64,000 bases of DNA, from contig NZ_SMMH01000017.1 in assembly GCF_004634215.1 (NCBI RefSeq), forward strand, positions 11,566-75,565, in the 5' to 3' direction. A program made the translations under genes and the position numbers. The stretch comes from Deinococcus fonticola (GTDB lineage: Bacteria; Deinococcota; Deinococci; Deinococcales; Deinococcaceae). Each line of letters begins with the position of its first letter. The stretch's first letter is position 1. Of the stretch, positions 42,052 to 54,870 are shown in pieces. Below the pieces are notes generated by a model. It saw nothing but the letters and a program-made list of their open reading frames with translations. It did not search any database and had not been told where the DNA came from.

Positions 42052-42582
42052 ATGCCCGAAGTGCCTGACCTCGCTGCCCGTGTCACCGCGCTGGAGGCCC
42101 GTCTGGCCGCGCTGGAAGAGCGCTGTGCCCCGGGCCCGGCGCGCGCCCCGGACAGCCGCTGGGAAGAGCCGTTCTGGGCGCTCAGCCGCCTGGAAGACGA
42201 GTCGCCGCAGGGCGCCCTGCTGTATGCCGGACACGTTCACCTCCCCACCGGGGAACACTGGGGCTGGAAAGAGAGGCAGGGCGGCCCCGAAATGCTGGCC
42301 GCCAGCTGGGACGAAGCCGCGCCGGTTCTGGCCGCGCTGGGCCACCCGCTGCGGCTGGCGATCCTGCGCGCGGTGCTGCACGGGCAGCGCACCACCACCC
42401 AGCTTCAGGCCGCACCTGAACTTGCCACCGGCGGCAAACTGTACCATCACCTGCGCGAGTTGCAGGCCGCCGGCTGGCTGCTGATGCAGGGACGCGGGGA
42501 ATACACCGTGCCGGCCGAGCGCGTCATTCCGCTTTTGATCGCGGTGCGGGCCACCGGGCGCGTCACGGGAACCGAATCGTGA
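42052..42582 (+). CDS. Winged-helix regulator with N-terminal coiled coil
   Basis: A 176-residue protein. Residues 5-25 (DLAARVTALEARLAALEE) form a short coiled coil, and residues 95-165 form an ArsR-type winged helix (ALGHPLRLAILRAVL, then the KLYHHLRELQAAGWL recognition helix). No metal-binding Cys pair is seen. TATAAA ends 8 nt before the ATG. The stop overlaps the apaG GTG by 4 nt, so the two are co-translated and the regulator may control the pair. Confidence 0.75.
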   Translation: MPEVPDLAARVTALEARLAALEERCAPGPARAPDSRWEEPFWALSRLEDESPQGALLYAGHVHLPTGEHWGWKERQGGPEMLAASWDEAAPVLAALGHPLRLAILRAVLHGQRTTTQLQAAPELATGGKLYHHLRELQAAGWLLMQGRGEYTVPAERVIPLLIAVRATGRVTGTES

Positions 42583-42953
42583 AGGTTCTCACGGACATTC
42601 ACGTCGGCGTCACGGTCGGTTTCATGCCCGAACACAGCCGCGCCGGCCAACAGGTCTTTCAGTACCAGATCACCATCGAAAACCGCAGCGGCGACACCTG
42701 GCAACTGCTGGCACGGCACTGGGATATTCAGGACGGCAACGGCCGGCTGTTCAGCGTGGACGGCGAGGGGGTCATCGGTGAGCAGCCCCTGCTGCGTCCC
42801 GGCGCGAAGTACACCTACGATTCCTTCGTGACCATCGAGATCCAGCCCGGCCACATGCGCGGGTACTACGTCATGCAGGACGCCTGGGGCGAGCGGGCGC
42901 AGGTGCCCATTCCGCCCTTTCACCTGAGTCTGGGCGAACGGGTACTGAATTAG
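42579..42953 (+). CDS. apaG: ApaG family protein
   Basis: A 124-residue ApaG: one fibronectin-III-like domain with YQITIENRSGDTWQLLARHW, GEGVIGEQPLLRPG and GYYVMQDAWGE. The family is linked to Co2+/Mg2+ efflux in enterobacteria, and the molecular role is unclear. GTG start inside the upstream stop (GTGA). In E. coli it neighbours the Ap4A hydrolase apaH; here the only metallophosphatase gene is 3.5 kb away. Confidence 0.9.
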   Translation: MKVLTDIHVGVTVGFMPEHSRAGQQVFQYQITIENRSGDTWQLLARHWDIQDGNGRLFSVDGEGVIGEQPLLRPGAKYTYDSFVTIEIQPGHMRGYYVMQDAWGERAQVPIPPFHLSLGERVLN

Positions 42954-43052
42954 GCGTGTGTGGTTGCCGGGACGGATGTTCTGCGCTTTAAGCTTTCTGG
43001 CCTAGTCGGTTGTGTGGGCGCCGGGCACCAGCCGAGACGCTAGCCTGTCTCC

Positions 43053-45113
43053 ATGACTGAAATTCCTTCTGCGGCCCGCCGGGGCATCACGCACTCCATT
43101 CATGGGCATGACCGCGCCGACGACTACCACTGGCTCAAGACGCAGGGCAAGCAGGACGCCGAGGTGCTGGGCTACCTCACGGCCGAGAACGCGCACCTGG
43201 CGGCAGTCATGGAGCCGCACCGGGCTTTGCAGGAGGAGATTTACCGGGAACTGCTCTCACACGTGCAGGAGCAGGACGACCAGCCGCCCGTGCCGCAGGG
43301 CGAGTGGGCCTACTTCATGCGCACCGAGGAGGGGCAGGCGCACGCCATCTACCTGCGCCGCCAGCGCGAAACGGGGCAGGAAGAGGTGCTGCTCGACCTG
43401 AACACACTGAAGGTGGACGAGGGGCTGGACAACGTGTGGGTCTACGCCACCAGTGCCAGCCCGGACGGACGTTACTGGGCCTACCTGCTGGACACCACCG
43501 GGCAGGAAATCATGGAGCTGCGCGTGCTGGATACCCAGACCGGGAAGCTGGCTGAAACGCCCCTGAAGGAAACCGGGGCCTGGACGCTGTTGTGGAATGC
43601 CACTGGAACGCAACTCTTCTACTCCACCGACGACGCCACACAGCGCACGAACCGCCTCTGGCGCCACACCCTGGGCCAGCCGCAGGACAAAGACGAGTTG
43701 CTGTACCAGGAGGACGACGCCACCTTCCAGGCGGTCGCCTTTCTGGCCGAGAACGGGGAAACCGTACTGCTGGGCAGCCTCGCCAACATGGCGCAGGAGT
43801 GGCACGCGCTCGACGCCCGCGACGGGCATTCCACACCGCAACTGATCGTGCCCCGGCAACGCGGCACCGAAGTGTCCCGCCTGACCGATGGGGGAGACCA
43901 CTGGCTGCTGCTGACCAACGCGGGCGGGGCCAGCGAATTCAAACTGATGCGCCTGCCCAAACGCGCCGGGGCGACCCTGGCGGACGCTGTGGAGGTGCTG
44001 CCTTACGACGAAAACCGCCACCTCACCGGTTTTCATCTGTTTAAAAACCACCTGCTGCTGTCCGGCCGCGAGGGCGGGTTCACGCGCCTGTGGGTGCTGC
44101 CGCGCACGGCGGAGGGCTACGGCGCAGCGCAGCGCGTGGAGTTCCCCGAAGCCAGTTACACCGTCCGGATTGGCGCGAACCGCGAGTACGACGTGAGCAC
44201 CGCCCGCATCCTGTACACCAGTTTGACGCAGCCCATGCAGCACCTCGACCTTGACCTGAACACGCTGCACACCACGCTAGTCAAGGACACGCCCGTCCCC
44301 AATTACGACGCCGCGAAGTACGTGGCCGAGCAGGTATGGGCCACCGCGGAAGACGGTGAGAAAATCCCGGTCAGTCTGGTGCGCCGCCAGGATACGCTGC
44401 TGCCCGCCCCCACGCTGCTGTACGGGTACGGCAGTTACGGTGCCAGCATGGAACCCGCCTTCGCCATGAGCCGCCTGCCGCTGCTCGACCGGGGCTGGGT
44501 GTGGGCCATCGCGCACATCCGGGGCGGCAGCGAACTGGGCCGCCGCTGGTACGACGCTGGCCGCCTGAAGCATAAGATGAACACCTTCACCGACTTCATT
44601 GCTGCCGGGGAGCACCTGAAAGCCGCCGGCATCTCCACCGAACTGGTGGCGATGGGCCGCAGCGCCGGGGGCCTGCTGATGGGCGGCGTGGTCAACCTGC
44701 GCCCGAACCTGTGGAAAGCGGCGTTCGTGGGCGTGCCGTTCGTGGACGTGCTTTCGACCATGCTGGACGACAGCATTCCCCTGACCACCGGCGAGTACGA
44801 CGAGTGGGGCAACCCCAACGAGCTGGAAGCCTACGCCACCATGCGCGAGTACAGCCCTTACGACAACCTGCAGGAGGCGAAATATCCGCATCTGTTCGTG
44901 TCCACCGGCCTGAACGACCCCCGTGTGGCGTACTGGGAACCCGCCAAGTACGTGGCAAGGCTCCGCACCTTGCAGCAGCCGGGCAGCGGCACCCTGACCC
45001 TGAAAACCAACATGGGCGCCGGTCACTTTGCCAGCAGTGGCCGTTACGACGCCCTCAACGAAACCGCCGAGGAGTACGCCTTCGCTCTGGCGGCCTTGCA
45101 GGACAAGTTTTAA
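43053..45113 (+). CDS. S9 family oligopeptidase (oligopeptidase B type)
   Basis: A 686-residue serine peptidase. The N-terminal ~400 residues make the beta propeller; the catalytic domain shows GYGSYGASMEP, AHIRGGSELGRRWYDAG, the nucleophile in MGRSAGGLLMGG near residue 535, and Asp and His in GLNDPRV and MGAGHFASSG. Oligopeptidase B cuts short peptides after basic residues; no signal peptide, so cytoplasmic. TAGCCT ends 6 nt before the ATG (leaderless). Confidence 0.93.
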   Translation: MTEIPSAARRGITHSIHGHDRADDYHWLKTQGKQDAEVLGYLTAENAHLAAVMEPHRALQEEIYRELLSHVQEQDDQPPVPQGEWAYFMRTEEGQAHAIYLRRQRETGQEEVLLDLNTLKVDEGLDNVWVYATSASPDGRYWAYLLDTTGQEIMELRVLDTQTGKLAETPLKETGAWTLLWNATGTQLFYSTDDATQRTNRLWRHTLGQPQDKDELLYQEDDATFQAVAFLAENGETVLLGSLANMAQEWHALDARDGHSTPQLIVPRQRGTEVSRLTDGGDHWLLLTNAGGASEFKLMRLPKRAGATLADAVEVLPYDENRHLTGFHLFKNHLLLSGREGGFTRLWVLPRTAEGYGAAQRVEFPEASYTVRIGANREYDVSTARILYTSLTQPMQHLDLDLNTLHTTLVKDTPVPNYDAAKYVAEQVWATAEDGEKIPVSLVRRQDTLLPAPTLLYGYGSYGASMEPAFAMSRLPLLDRGWVWAIAHIRGGSELGRRWYDAGRLKHKMNTFTDFIAAGEHLKAAGISTELVAMGRSAGGLLMGGVVNLRPNLWKAAFVGVPFVDVLSTMLDDSIPLTTGEYDEWGNPNELEAYATMREYSPYDNLQEAKYPHLFVSTGLNDPRVAYWEPAKYVARLRTLQQPGSGTLTLKTNMGAGHFASSGRYDALNETAEEYAFALAALQDKF

Positions 45114-45927
45114 GGCACCGGAGCGCTGAGGGAAACGCCGTTGTCCTTCCAGGGCGGCGGCGTTTTTGTTCCGCTCACCGACAGGGTGGTGCGGTACTCG
45201 GTCTTGGTCAACCCGCTGACGACCACCTGCTCCTGACGGAAAGTCGTCACGAATTGCACGTCATTCCACCCCTGCCGCAACTGCACGTCAATGGCGGCCG
45301 CCTGCTGGTCAGGTGGGCCGTATGATTCCCAGGGCCACAGGGTTCCGCGGCAGGTGCGCTGTTCCCTGACCAGCACGTCCCGGTCAGCGTAAATGAGGGC
45401 AGTCACCGTCTCAGTTTGGCTATTCTGACCGTCATTGACCCGCTCTACAGCAGGCACCGGGAGCGGCGGCCAAAGCAGAGGCTGAAGCTGCCCGCCGATC
45501 TTTTCTTCCCGCAGCAGGCGCTGATCCACCCGGCCCACCTGCGCTTGCGGGTCAGATACGGTCACCTGATCCAGCGAGCACTTCGGAGCCTGATCCGCGG
45601 TGGGGGGTAAGGGCAGAAGGGCTGTCTGAGCGCCGTACAGATAACGGGGCACTGAGTCGGTGGAGACGGAGAGTTTCCCGCTGGCGTCCAGCGTACCGAT
45701 GCGTTTTTCATCCAGCCTGGCTTCCGCCGTTTTGCCCGACCAGTTGTCCACCTGCGCCGTGAAGGACAGGGTTTGGCCCAGCGGACTTTCTACCAGGGCA
45801 GGGATAGGCGTGGGCGTCATCACCGTCTCATCCGTCCGGGTGTCTCCGTTTTTACCTGGTCAACCGGGACAGCCTGGCAACTGACGAGCAGGATCGCCCC
45901 CAGAACCAGCCGGGACAGTTACTTCAT
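45110..45927 (-). pseudogene. Decayed lipoprotein gene
   Basis: An open frame of 237 residues (GTG 45823 to 45110) lacks a signal. Directly upstream, another frame encodes LSRLVLGAILLVSC, a lipoprotein signal with lipobox, after ATG-AAG-TAA at 45927-45919. A CAA in place of that TAA would give MKQLSRLVLGAILLVSC, and one extra base in the A5 run (complement of 45849-45853) would join it to the long frame. So two lesions, a stop at codon 3 and a frameshift, seem to have broken one lipoprotein gene. Sequencing error at the homopolymer is possible. The function is unknown. Confidence 0.6.
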
Positions 45928-46001
45928 GATCCCAAGATGCTTCCGGAGGCGGTACTGGCAAAGCAGATCTGGGCAGAGCTGCAGGAGTACATGAAGATGT
46001 C

Positions 46002-46030
46002 TTGACTTCCTTGCCCCTGGCCTTTACTCT
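46002..46030 (+). promoter_or_regulatory. tRNA-Asp promoter
   Basis: TTGACT (46002-46007), a 17-nt spacer and TACTCT (46025-46030) place the transcript start a few bases before the mature tRNA end at 46041. Confidence 0.85.
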
Positions 46031-46040
46031 TTTGTCCGCT

Positions 46041-46116
<76 letters not shown>

Positions 46117-46128
46117 GAAAAAGAAGGA

Positions 46129-46156
46129 AGCACCCCAAGCGGGTGCTTTTTCTTTT
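46129..46156 (+). terminator. Terminator of tRNA-Asp
   Basis: AGCACCC (46129-46135) pairs with GGGTGCT (46141-46147) around a 5-nt loop, followed by TTTTCTTTT; it ends the tRNA transcript. Confidence 0.9.
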
Positions 46157-46278
46157 GCTCTCTGGGCAGGGGGCTGGTATCGCAGGCAGCCGGTGTTGCA
46201 GGTGTCTGCTGTCACTGGCCGGGTAGGGACAGTTTGCCCTGCGGAATTAAACCGGACTAAACTATCTTTTTATCTGTA

Positions 46279-47964
46279 ATGACCAGCCTGACTCTTCCTG
46301 CCTCCCTCAAAACCATTCCAGCGCAGCCCCAGGGCATGTATTGCAACCAGTGTCAGGAAGCCTCGAAGGGGTACGCCTGCACGGTGGTGGGTGTGTGCGG
46401 CAAACCCGAAGAGCTCTCCAACGAAATGGACGTGCTGCTGCACGCGCTTAAGGGCGTGTCGCTGTACGCCCAGGCCCTGCGCGCCGAAGGGCAAACTGTG
46501 GCCCGGAGCGTCACCATGCAGGTCGTGATGGGGCTGTTCGCCACCATTACCAATGCCAACTGGGACGAGGCGGTGATCATCCGGCAGATCACGCAGGCCC
46601 TGAAAACCCGCGACGCGCTGCAAAACCAACTGGGCCGCACGCTGAACCACCACAGCGCCACCTTCCAGGTGGGCAGCCGCGCCGAAGTGCTGGAACTTGC
46701 GCCGCAGGTCGGTTTTCTGGCCACCGAAAACGAGGACATCCGCTCGCTGCACTCCCTGATTCTTTTCGGCGTCAAGGGCCTCGCGGCTTACTATGAGCAC
46801 GCCCATAACCTCGGCTTCCATGACGAAACCATCGAAGCGTTCATGGAAGAAGCCCTGGCCGTGACCACCCAGGAGCGCAGCGTCACGGAACTGGTGACCT
46901 TTACCCTGAAAACCGGGGAGTACGGCGTAAAAGTCATGGCCCTGCTCGATCAGGCGAACACCAGCACCTACGGCAAACCCGAGATCACCAGCGTCAGCAT
47001 CGGCACGCGCGGCAACCCCGGCATCCTGGTGTCCGGCCACGACCTGAAAGACCTGGAAGACCTGCTGCGCCAGACCGAGGGCACCGGCGTGGACGTGTAC
47101 ACCCACGGCGAAATGCTGCCCGCCCACTACTACCCTGCTTTCAAGAAATACGCCCACTTCGCCGGCAACTACGGCGGCGCGTGGTGGGAACAGAACCCGC
47201 AACTCGAAGCGTTTAACGGCCCCATCCTGTTCACCACCAACTGCATCGTGCCGCTGAAAGCCGGTAACACCTACCTGAACCGCATGTACACCACCGGCGC
47301 CAGCGGGTATCCCGGCGCGGCCCACATCCCGGATCGCCCAGAAGGGGGCCAGAAGGACTTCAGCGCCCTCATCGAACAGGCCAGGGGCTGCCCCGCCCCC
47401 ACGCAGCTGGAAGAAGGCCACATCGTCGGCGGGTTCGCGCACGACCAGGTGATGGCGCTGGCTGACCAGGTGGTGGACGCCGTGAAGACCGGAGCCATCA
47501 AAAAATTCTTCGTGATGGCCGGCTGCGACGGGCGGTTCAAGACCCGCAGCTACTACACCGACTTCGCCGAGAGCCTGCCCGACGACACCGTGATCCTGAC
47601 CGCCGGGTGCGCCAAGTACCGCTACAACAAACTCGACCTGGGCGACATCGGCGGCATTCCCCGCGTGCTGGACGCCGGACAGTGCAACGACTCTTACTCG
47701 CTGGCGGTCATTGCCCTGAAACTCAAGGAGGTCTTCGGCCTGGACGACGTGAACGACCTGCCCATCGCTTACAACATCGCGTGGTACGAGCAGAAGGCCG
47801 TGATCGTCCTGCTGGCGCTGCTGTCGCTGGGTGTGAAGAACATTCACCTGGGGCCGACCCTGCCCGCCTTCCTGTCGCCCAATGTCGCCCGAGTTCTCGT
47901 GGAGAACTTCGGCATCGCCGGCATGGGAACTGTCGAGGACGACCTGCACACCTTCCTGGCCTGA
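46279..47964 (+). CDS. hcp: Hydroxylamine reductase / hybrid cluster protein
   Basis: A 561-residue Hcp. The N-terminal cluster Cys are 22, 25, 34 and 40 (C-x2-C-x8-C-x5-C, the class I spacing). Hybrid-cluster ligands appear in [10 protein letters not shown] and [11 protein letters not shown] (His, Glu), [26 protein letters not shown] and [16 protein letters not shown]. It reduces hydroxylamine or nitric oxide during nitrosative stress. An Rrf2-type regulator lies 138 nt downstream, so control by NO is likely. Confidence 0.96.
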   Translation: MTSLTLPASLKTIPAQPQGMYCNQCQEASKGYACTVVGVCGKPEELSNEMDVLLHALKGVSLYAQALRAEGQTVARSVTMQVVMGLFATITNANWDEAVIIRQITQALKTRDALQNQLGRTLNHHSATFQVGSRAEVLELAPQVGFLATENEDIRSLHSLILFGVKGLAAYYEHAHNLGFHDETIEAFMEEALAVTTQERSVTELVTFTLKTGEYGVKVMALLDQANTSTYGKPEITSVSIGTRGNPGILVSGHDLKDLEDLLRQTEGTGVDVYTHGEMLPAHYYPAFKKYAHFAGNYGGAWWEQNPQLEAFNGPILFTTNCIVPLKAGNTYLNRMYTTGASGYPGAAHIPDRPEGGQKDFSALIEQARGCPAPTQLEEGHIVGGFAHDQVMALADQVVDAVKTGAIKKFFVMAGCDGRFKTRSYYTDFAESLPDDTVILTAGCAKYRYNKLDLGDIGGIPRVLDAGQCNDSYSLAVIALKLKEVFGLDDVNDLPIAYNIAWYEQKAVIVLLALLSLGVKNIHLGPTLPAFLSPNVARVLVENFGIAGMGTVEDDLHTFLA

Positions 47965-47973
47965 CCGGCAGTG

Positions 47974-48026
47974 AGCGGTGGGCCGTGGGCGCTGGGGACT
48001 ATCCTCATGGCCCACGGCCCACCGCT
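47974..48026. repeat. 17-bp perfect inverted repeat between hcp and the Rrf2 gene
   Basis: The arm at 47974-47990 (AGCGGTGGGCCGTGGGC) is exactly complementary to 48010-48026, around a 19-nt loop. It begins 9 nt after the hcp stop. There is no T-run, so it may be a strong mRNA-stability hairpin, a bidirectional pause site or a mobile palindromic unit. Confidence 0.75.
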
Positions 48027-48102
48027 TATGGCCCATCACTCATGCCCGCTGTCTTGCCGCATACTGGCAGACAGCACTTTTTGACCGGGGAGGAGAGGGA
48101 AG

Positions 48103-48522
48103 ATGTTCTCACAAACAGCCGAGTACGCCCTGCGGGCCGCCGCAAAACTCGCCGCGAACGCGGGTCGTTCCCTCACCAGCGCCGAAATAGCCAGCGAAAT
48201 GCAGGTGCCCGCCGGGTACATGGCCAAAGTTCTGCAAACCCTCGCCAGGAACGGCATCGTGAAATCGGTGCGCGGCATCGGGGGCGGGTTCAGCCTCGCG
48301 CAGGCGCCCGAGACGCTGACCATCCTCGACGTGATCAACGCTGTCGATCCCCTCAAGCGCATCGAACGCTGCCCGCTGGGTCTCCCCGAGCACCAGCAGC
48401 TCTGTCCCCTGCACCGCGAACTGGACGCCGCGGTGTGCCACATCGAGCAACAACTGCGCGGCAAGACCCTCGCGGACGTGGTGGATAGCCGCCAGCCCAA
48501 TGCCTTCCCAGCCGCCGAATAA
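48103..48522 (+). CDS. Rrf2 family regulator (NsrR-like)
   Basis: A 139-residue Rrf2 protein: N-terminal winged helix (TAEYALRAAAKLAANAGRSL, then MQVPAGYMAKVLQTL) and a C-terminal cluster region with Cys90, Cys101 and Cys112, candidates for iron-sulfur ligands as in NsrR, though the spacing differs from the usual one. It follows hcp, a classic NsrR target. A GGAGGAGAGGG site precedes the ATG. NO sensing is inferred from context. Confidence 0.85.
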   Translation: MFSQTAEYALRAAAKLAANAGRSLTSAEIASEMQVPAGYMAKVLQTLARNGIVKSVRGIGGGFSLAQAPETLTILDVINAVDPLKRIERCPLGLPEHQQLCPLHRELDAAVCHIEQQLRGKTLADVVDSRQPNAFPAAE

Positions 48523-48874
48523 CTTCAGTTCAGAACTGTTTCCCCGGTACGATTTGCTGCGTCCGGGGGTGCTAGTGGGGTTCGTGGTGTTGCTTCTGGT
48601 TTATCTGAATTTGCCCGACGGCATTACCCCAGAGTCTTTCAAACGCGACTGCACGGCCGCTGTCGCGCGGAAACTGAAGGACGTTGCGCCTGACCAGTAC
48701 AGCATTGAAGGCCAGCCCAGCAAACAGTTCCTGATCCGCAACTACACCATGAATTTCCGGGTGCTGAGTGTAGCCACCGGCGTGGAAATGGCCAGAGGCA
48801 GCTGCGTCGTGGCGAAAGACAGCCGTGCAGGAGACCGGACGGTTCTCTACCGTTACGTCCCCCAGTCTCCCTGA
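48500..48874 (+). CDS. Single-pass membrane protein of unknown function
   Basis: A 124-residue protein whose ATG lies inside the end of the Rrf2 gene (23-nt overlap). One transmembrane segment (about 22-39) is followed by an outside domain of about 85 residues with two Cys. No family is recognised. No ribosome-binding site is evident, so translation would rely on coupling to the regulator gene. Confidence 0.6.
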   Translation: MPSQPPNNFSSELFPRYDLLRPGVLVGFVVLLLVYLNLPDGITPESFKRDCTAAVARKLKDVAPDQYSIEGQPSKQFLIRNYTMNFRVLSVATGVEMARGSCVVAKDSRAGDRTVLYRYVPQSP

Positions 48875-49012
48875 ACTCCCGGTGACACTCTTGCCCCCGG
48901 TCTTGCCGTATTATTTGGCCCGGTTTCGCACGGCGTCCGCAGAGGCAAGTTGTCTGCCCTCCGTACCCCGCGCACGGCGAGCCTTACCCCAACTGGAGGA
49001 GGACGCCCTCTC

Positions 49013-50938
<1,926 letters not shown>

Positions 50939-51005
50939 GCAACAGGAAGTTGGGGGCGGTTCCGGTGGGGCCGCTCCTGCCTTTTTTCCCGACTAAAGTG
51001 AGAGG

Positions 51006-51332
51006 GTGCTGCGTTCCGTTGCGTTGTTCGTGCTGGCCGGGCTGGCTGAGATCGGTGGGGGTTACCTGATGTGGTTGTGGCTGCGCGAAGGCCGCAGCGT
51101 CTGGCTTGGTCTGCTGGGGGCGTCCATTCTGGTGCTGTACGGCGTGTTGCCCACCCTGCAACCGGAAGCGTTCAACTTTGCCCGCACTTACGCCGCTTAT
51201 GGCGGTCTGTTCATCGGGCTGTCGCTGTTGTGGGGCAAAGTGGTGGACGGTCACGCGCCCGACACACCCAGTCTGGTGGGGGCGGCGCTGGCGCTTGTGG
51301 GCGCGGCGGTTATCGCTTACTGGCCGCGCTGA
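51006..51332 (+). CDS. YnfA family membrane protein
   Basis: A 108-residue protein with four transmembrane segments matching Ynf[34 protein letters not shown] and [11 protein letters not shown]. The family is related to small multidrug transporters. The GTG start lies 5 nt after TAAAGT (leaderless). Confidence 0.9.
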   Translation: MLRSVALFVLAGLAEIGGGYLMWLWLREGRSVWLGLLGASILVLYGVLPTLQPEAFNFARTYAAYGGLFIGLSLLWGKVVDGHAPDTPSLVGAALALVGAAVIAYWPR

Positions 51333-51352
51333 GCCGCGTCAGCTCACAACGT

Positions 51353-51667
51353 TCAGTCGATGCCGCTGCCGCCGATTACGTCGTGAATTTCCAGTTCGTT
51401 CGGGCGGGGAAAGGCCTCCGGGGGCAGCGTGTTTCCGCCCTTGTGGCCCTCCTTGAAGCCGGGGGCAGTGCGCCAGGCCTCGAAGGCCTCGCGGGACTCC
51501 CACAGGGTAAGCACGATAAAAGGTTCGTCCTGAACAGTGGGCTTCAGGATATAGCTGCACAGAAAGCCGGGGCGGTCATCGACCTGACGTGGCCGGGCGT
51601 GAAAGCGGGCCTCGAAGGCGGCGTGGTAGTCCGGGTGAACGTAAATGCGGTTGGAAACCGTGATCAT
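51353..51667 (-). CDS. Antibiotic biosynthesis monooxygenase family protein
   Basis: A 104-residue dimeric-barrel protein: ITVSNRIYVHPDYHAAFEAR, PGFLCSYIL and VLTLWESREAFEAW are typical of the ABM/HmoA-like family, some of which degrade heme and others oxidise small aromatics. The ATG at 51667 is preferred because TACACT ends 8 nt upstream and the extension to 51721 is not family-like. Confidence 0.85.
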   Translation of the reverse strand: MITVSNRIYVHPDYHAAFEARFHARPRQVDDRPGFLCSYILKPTVQDEPFIVLTLWESREAFEAWRTAPGFKEGHKGGNTLPPEAFPRPNELEIHDVIGGSGID

Positions 51668-51745
51668 GTGCGGCCAGTGTAAGGCCAGGGTAAGGTTTGT
51701 GTCGCTGTTCACGCCGTTCATGCCGGAATGCGTTAGGCTTCCTGG

Positions 51746-52132
51746 GTGATGCCGCCCCGACCCTCTCGCCTGCGCCCCGTGTGGTTGACGGTGGGTTTTT
51801 TCCTGACCGGCCTCGGGTTTCTGGGGCTGGTGCTGCCGGGATTTCCTGGCACGGTGTTCTTTATCCTGGCCGCCGCCGCTTTTGCCAAGGGTGACCCGAA
51901 ATGGGAAGCGTGGCTGCTGTCCCGCCCGGTGGTGGGTGAACTGGTCAGCGATTACCGCGCCGGGCGCGGCATGCCCCTGCGGGCGAAATGGATCGCCTGC
52001 GTGTGCATCGTGCTGGCGGTTTCATTCAGCCTGACGCGCATCCCTGTTCTTGTGGGGCAGATCGCGTGGGTACTGGTGGGCCTGGCTGGCATCTGGTTCA
52101 TCACTCTGCGCACACCGACCAAGCGCCCTTAA
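51746..52132 (+). CDS. DUF454 (YbaN-like) inner-membrane protein
   Basis: A 128-residue protein with three to four transmembrane segments: FFLTGLGFLGLVLPGFPGTV with the conserved PGxPxT turn, FAKGDPKWEAWLLSRP and MPLRAKWIAC. These are DUF454 signatures; function unknown. The GTG start lies 6 nt after TAGGCT (leaderless). Confidence 0.88.
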   Translation: MMPPRPSRLRPVWLTVGFFLTGLGFLGLVLPGFPGTVFFILAAAAFAKGDPKWEAWLLSRPVVGELVSDYRAGRGMPLRAKWIACVCIVLAVSFSLTRIPVLVGQIAWVLVGLAGIWFITLRTPTKRP

Positions 52133-52197
52133 CCCGGCCGGGCTTGCTGGGCCATCTGGCCGATGCGGCCCGCCCGGGGTTCGGGCATGCTGCTGCG

Positions 52198-53023
52198 GTG
52201 GACGTTCTAAATATTCGCGTACCGGCGTCTCTGGCGGCGCAGTGGCGGGCGTGGCTTGCGCCGCCGCGTCAGCCCTTCTTCCTGACGGCTGGGGAAGAGG
52301 AGCGGTTGGGGTTCCCGTGCTTGCCACGTGTCGAGGCCGCGTGGACAGAGGTGGAACGCGATACCTTCACGGTGTGGCGGATCACCCAGGAAGCCGACCG
52401 GGTGACGTGGCTGACGTGGAACGATTGGGACGCCCTTTCGCCGTCCGTTCAGCGGGAACTGTTGCGGTTGCAGGTGCGTCACGGGCGTGGAAATGTGCCA
52501 CTGGGGCGGCATTACGCCGATCTGCTGCCGGGTCTACCGGCGGAGCGGTTGCTGTGGCGGCCTGAGCACCTGACGCCTGAAGTCCTGGCGCGAATCGTGG
52601 CGGCGGACGGGCAGGCGTGCCAGCGGGCGCAGGTGCCGCAGCGTGTCTGGGAGCAAGCCGCGCCGGTGCTGCCGCGTGTGCGGGAACTGGCGGGAACGTT
52701 CTCTGACGGCGTGGGCAACTGCTTCGGCGCGGTCATGGGCGCGGCAGGTGTGGCGGACGCTGAAGGGCAGTGGGTGGTGCGCGAACCCTTCGAGGCCTTC
52801 CTCAGGGAACGCGCCAGGCCAGGCGGACGCGACGACGCCCCTGGTACGCTGCTGGTGTGGCGCAGCGCCGCTGGATCGGTGCAGCATGCGGCGCTCACAC
52901 TGGGCGGCGGCTGGGCCTTCGAAAAACCTGCGCAGACGTGGTGGACGCCCCGCGTGGTCTTGCCGGTGCGCCAGTTGATCAAGGCAAACCGCGCCCCAGG
53001 CCAGAGGCTTGGGCGTTCCGTCC

Positions 53024-53037
<14 letters not shown>
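52198..53037 (+). CDS. NlpC/P60-like cysteine peptidase-fold protein
   Basis: A 279-residue protein. The C-terminal half has a Cys in SDGVGNCFGAVMGAAG near residue 180 and a His in SVQHAALTLGGGWAFEKP near 228, followed by a WWTPRVV strand, the Cys and His layout of NlpC/P60 and related papain-like hydrolases. The N-terminal part is unrecognised. The GTG at 52198 is chosen because CATGCT ends 6 nt upstream (leaderless) and the open frame before it overlaps the DUF454 gene. No signal peptide. It overlaps nadA convergently by 14 nt. Confidence 0.55.

Positions 53038-54863
<1,826 letters not shown>

Positions 54864-54870
<7 letters not shown>

Noticed and set aside
50940..50995. Terminator after speA
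   Set aside because: A GGCGG/CCGC pairing before TTTTTT exists but the stem is short and interrupted; too weak to list as a feature.
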